Shown one piece after another: positions 6,833 through 7,923 of a stretch of 7,923 bases of DNA. The notes under the pieces are model-generated. The model ran no database searches and was not told where the DNA came from. It saw nothing but the letters and a program-made list of their open reading frames with translations. The position numbers were made by a program, and so were the translations under genes. The stretch's first letter is position 1, and each line of letters begins with the position of its first letter. Source of the stretch: Rhodospirillaceae bacterium UBA3470 (GTDB lineage: Bacteria; Pseudomonadota; Alphaproteobacteria; Rhodospirillales; Casp-alpha2); assembly GCA_002378125.1 (NCBI GenBank), contig DFRF01000203.1:1-7923 (forward strand). Direction: 5' to 3'.

Positions 6833-7777
6833 ATGGCATTTAATCGCCCCAAAGGTTCATTCGTTGCTGTCATCACACCAATGAATGGCGATGGCTCCAT
6901 CGACTTCGAGGGCTTCAAGACACTTTTGCAATTTCATGAGGAGAACGGAACGTCGGCAGTCCTGATTATGGGGTCGACGGGCGAGGTATCGATGCTGTCT
7001 GTCGAGGAGCGCCATACCATTGTTCGCGAGACGATGAAGATGCGGACCGGCAAGATGCTGTTCTATTTCGGTTGCACCGGCGCAACAACGGAAGCCACCA
7101 TTGACTTCGTCCGCCAAGCGGCGGCCGAGGGCGCCGATGGCGCCATCATTGCGGCCCCATCCTATATTTGCGCCTCGAATGACGACATCGTCCGGTTCTG
7201 CCTTGATGTCGGCGACGCATCGGATATTCCGCTCGGCTTTTACAACAACCCGCCCCGGGTCGGTACCGATCTCACAACGCCCGACCTGCTCCGCATTGCT
7301 GAACATCCGAAGTTCGTAGTCCTGAAGGAATCGACGACCCGCGTCGGTCAAGTAGCTCAGATGTGTGCGGCGAAGCCGGATATGGCCCTAATGTGCTGTT
7401 GCTCTCCTAACTTAGGCCTAGTTGTCCCGATGATGAGCCTGGGTGGACATGGCACAGCCAACATGACCGGCAATATCATCCCACGCGAAATGGCAGTCAT
7501 TTCGACGCCCTGGGAGACCGGCGATGACGCCTTCGCCTGCCGCGAGACCTGGCTGACGAACCTACCCATGCTGCACTTCGCCTATTCAGCCATTAATCCA
7601 GTCGCCATCAAATCCCTGATGCGCGCCGTTGGACTGCCCGCTGGGCCCATGCGTATGCCCCTGACCTCACTTGAAGGCGCAGCATTACAAAAAGGCATCG
7701 AAATCTGCGGCGACTTGGGTCTTGATGAAATCTATGGATACAAGCTTGGCGGCGCCCACGTGGCGGCTGCGGAATAA
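6833..7777 (+). CDS. DapA/NanA-family (dihydrodipicolinate synthase-like) aldolase
   Basis: This 314-residue cytoplasmic TIM-barrel protein belongs to the pyruvate-dependent class I aldolase family that includes dihydrodipicolinate synthase, N-acetylneuraminate lyase and 2-keto-3-deoxy sugar acid aldolases. Visible signatures are the early GSFVAVITPMNGDGSID strand, GSTGEVSML (47-55, normally GTTGE), APSYI (108-112), FYNNPPRVG (136-144) with Tyr137 as catalytic base and Arg142 as carboxylate binder, and FVVLKEST (161-168) with Lys165 as the Schiff-base lysine. A GGHG turn and NPVAIKSLM near the C-terminus also match. All catalytic residues are present and the length is slightly above the family average of about 300. 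The ribosome-binding site is strong. It follows a dctM remnant; TRAP importers often sit beside such aldolases in acid-sugar or hydroxyproline degradation, so a catabolic lyase or dehydratase is more likely than the lysine-pathway enzyme. The true substrate cannot be read from sequence. Confidence 0.93.
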   Translation: MAFNRPKGSFVAVITPMNGDGSIDFEGFKTLLQFHEENGTSAVLIMGSTGEVSMLSVEERHTIVRETMKMRTGKMLFYFGCTGATTEATIDFVRQAAAEGADGAIIAAPSYICASNDDIVRFCLDVGDASDIPLGFYNNPPRVGTDLTTPDLLRIAEHPKFVVLKESTTRVGQVAQMCAAKPDMALMCCCSPNLGLVVPMMSLGGHGTANMTGNIIPREMAVISTPWETGDDAFACRETWLTNLPMLHFAYSAINPVAIKSLMRAVGLPAGPMRMPLTSLEGAALQKGIEICGDLGLDEIYGYKLGGAHVAAAE

Positions 7778-7923
7778 ACGGCAATCTGATGCCTAAAAGT
7801 GTATTGTTTACCAGTGCGGCGAGTGGCACCCCTTATTGATGTGGCCACGTCATTTCCGAGCGTTACCGTTGATCTGCGCCTCGACGCAGCATCATAGCCG
7901 TGTTTCACCTGCATCATTACCAG
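7778..7923. other. Right-end intergenic sequence
   Basis: No gene or terminator hairpin is evident in these 146 bases. A 16-codon + frame starting at ATG 7791 (MPKSVLFTSAASG...) closes at a TGA and lacks a ribosome-binding site. If the aldolase operon continued, the next gene would have to start beyond the window. Confidence 0.4.

Noticed and set aside
1..7923. CRISPR array, toxin-antitoxin pair, rRNA, complete insertion sequence
   Set aside because: No regularly spaced repeats, paired small genes, rRNA segments or terminal inverted repeats with an intact transposase were seen on either strand.

Overview
The window looks like proteobacterial DNA, most probably alphaproteobacterial. The tRNA has a chromosomally encoded CCA end. 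The gene content (HyuA/HyuB hydantoinase pair, TRAP-transporter remnant, DapA-family aldolase, medium-chain dehydrogenase) is typical of metabolically versatile soil or marine Alphaproteobacteria. No taxonomic marker fixes the lineage, so this is inference. The standard code is in use: TGG encodes Trp in the dehydrogenase, and hyuA ends at a TGA that overlaps the hyuB start.

Layout, left to right. A CAT-anticodon tRNA (8-84) is followed by a long A/T-rich stretch with no convincing gene (85-713). A zinc-dependent medium-chain alcohol/polyol dehydrogenase follows on the + strand (714-1772). Immediately behind it lies a decayed C-terminal piece of a P4-type phage/plasmid primase (about 1790-2038), interrupted by stop codons. 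Then come two overlapping genes on the - strand, hyuA (5932 to 3866) and hyuB (3869 to 2229), coding for the two subunits of an ATP-dependent hydantoinase/oxoprolinase-type enzyme. To the right, a small lysine/serine-rich disordered protein (6196-6450) is followed by a broken C-terminal fragment of a TRAP transporter large permease, dctM (about 6570-6820). Its last codons run into the ribosome-binding site of an intact dihydrodipicolinate synthase/N-acetylneuraminate lyase family gene (6833-7777).

Interpretation. This is a mosaic accessory region of small-molecule catabolism. Each intact unit (dehydrogenase, HyuAB, aldolase) could act on a cyclic amide or an organic/sugar acid, but they are not one operon and nothing in the sequence ties them to a shared pathway. 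The tRNA, the primase remnant and the A/T-rich dehydrogenase suggest the left part is an eroded integrative element beside a tRNA gene. The dctM remnant suggests the aldolase was once the last gene of a TRAP-transporter operon whose upstream part has been lost. I found no clear novel multi-gene system. The most informative observations are the two gene remnants hidden between the intact genes.
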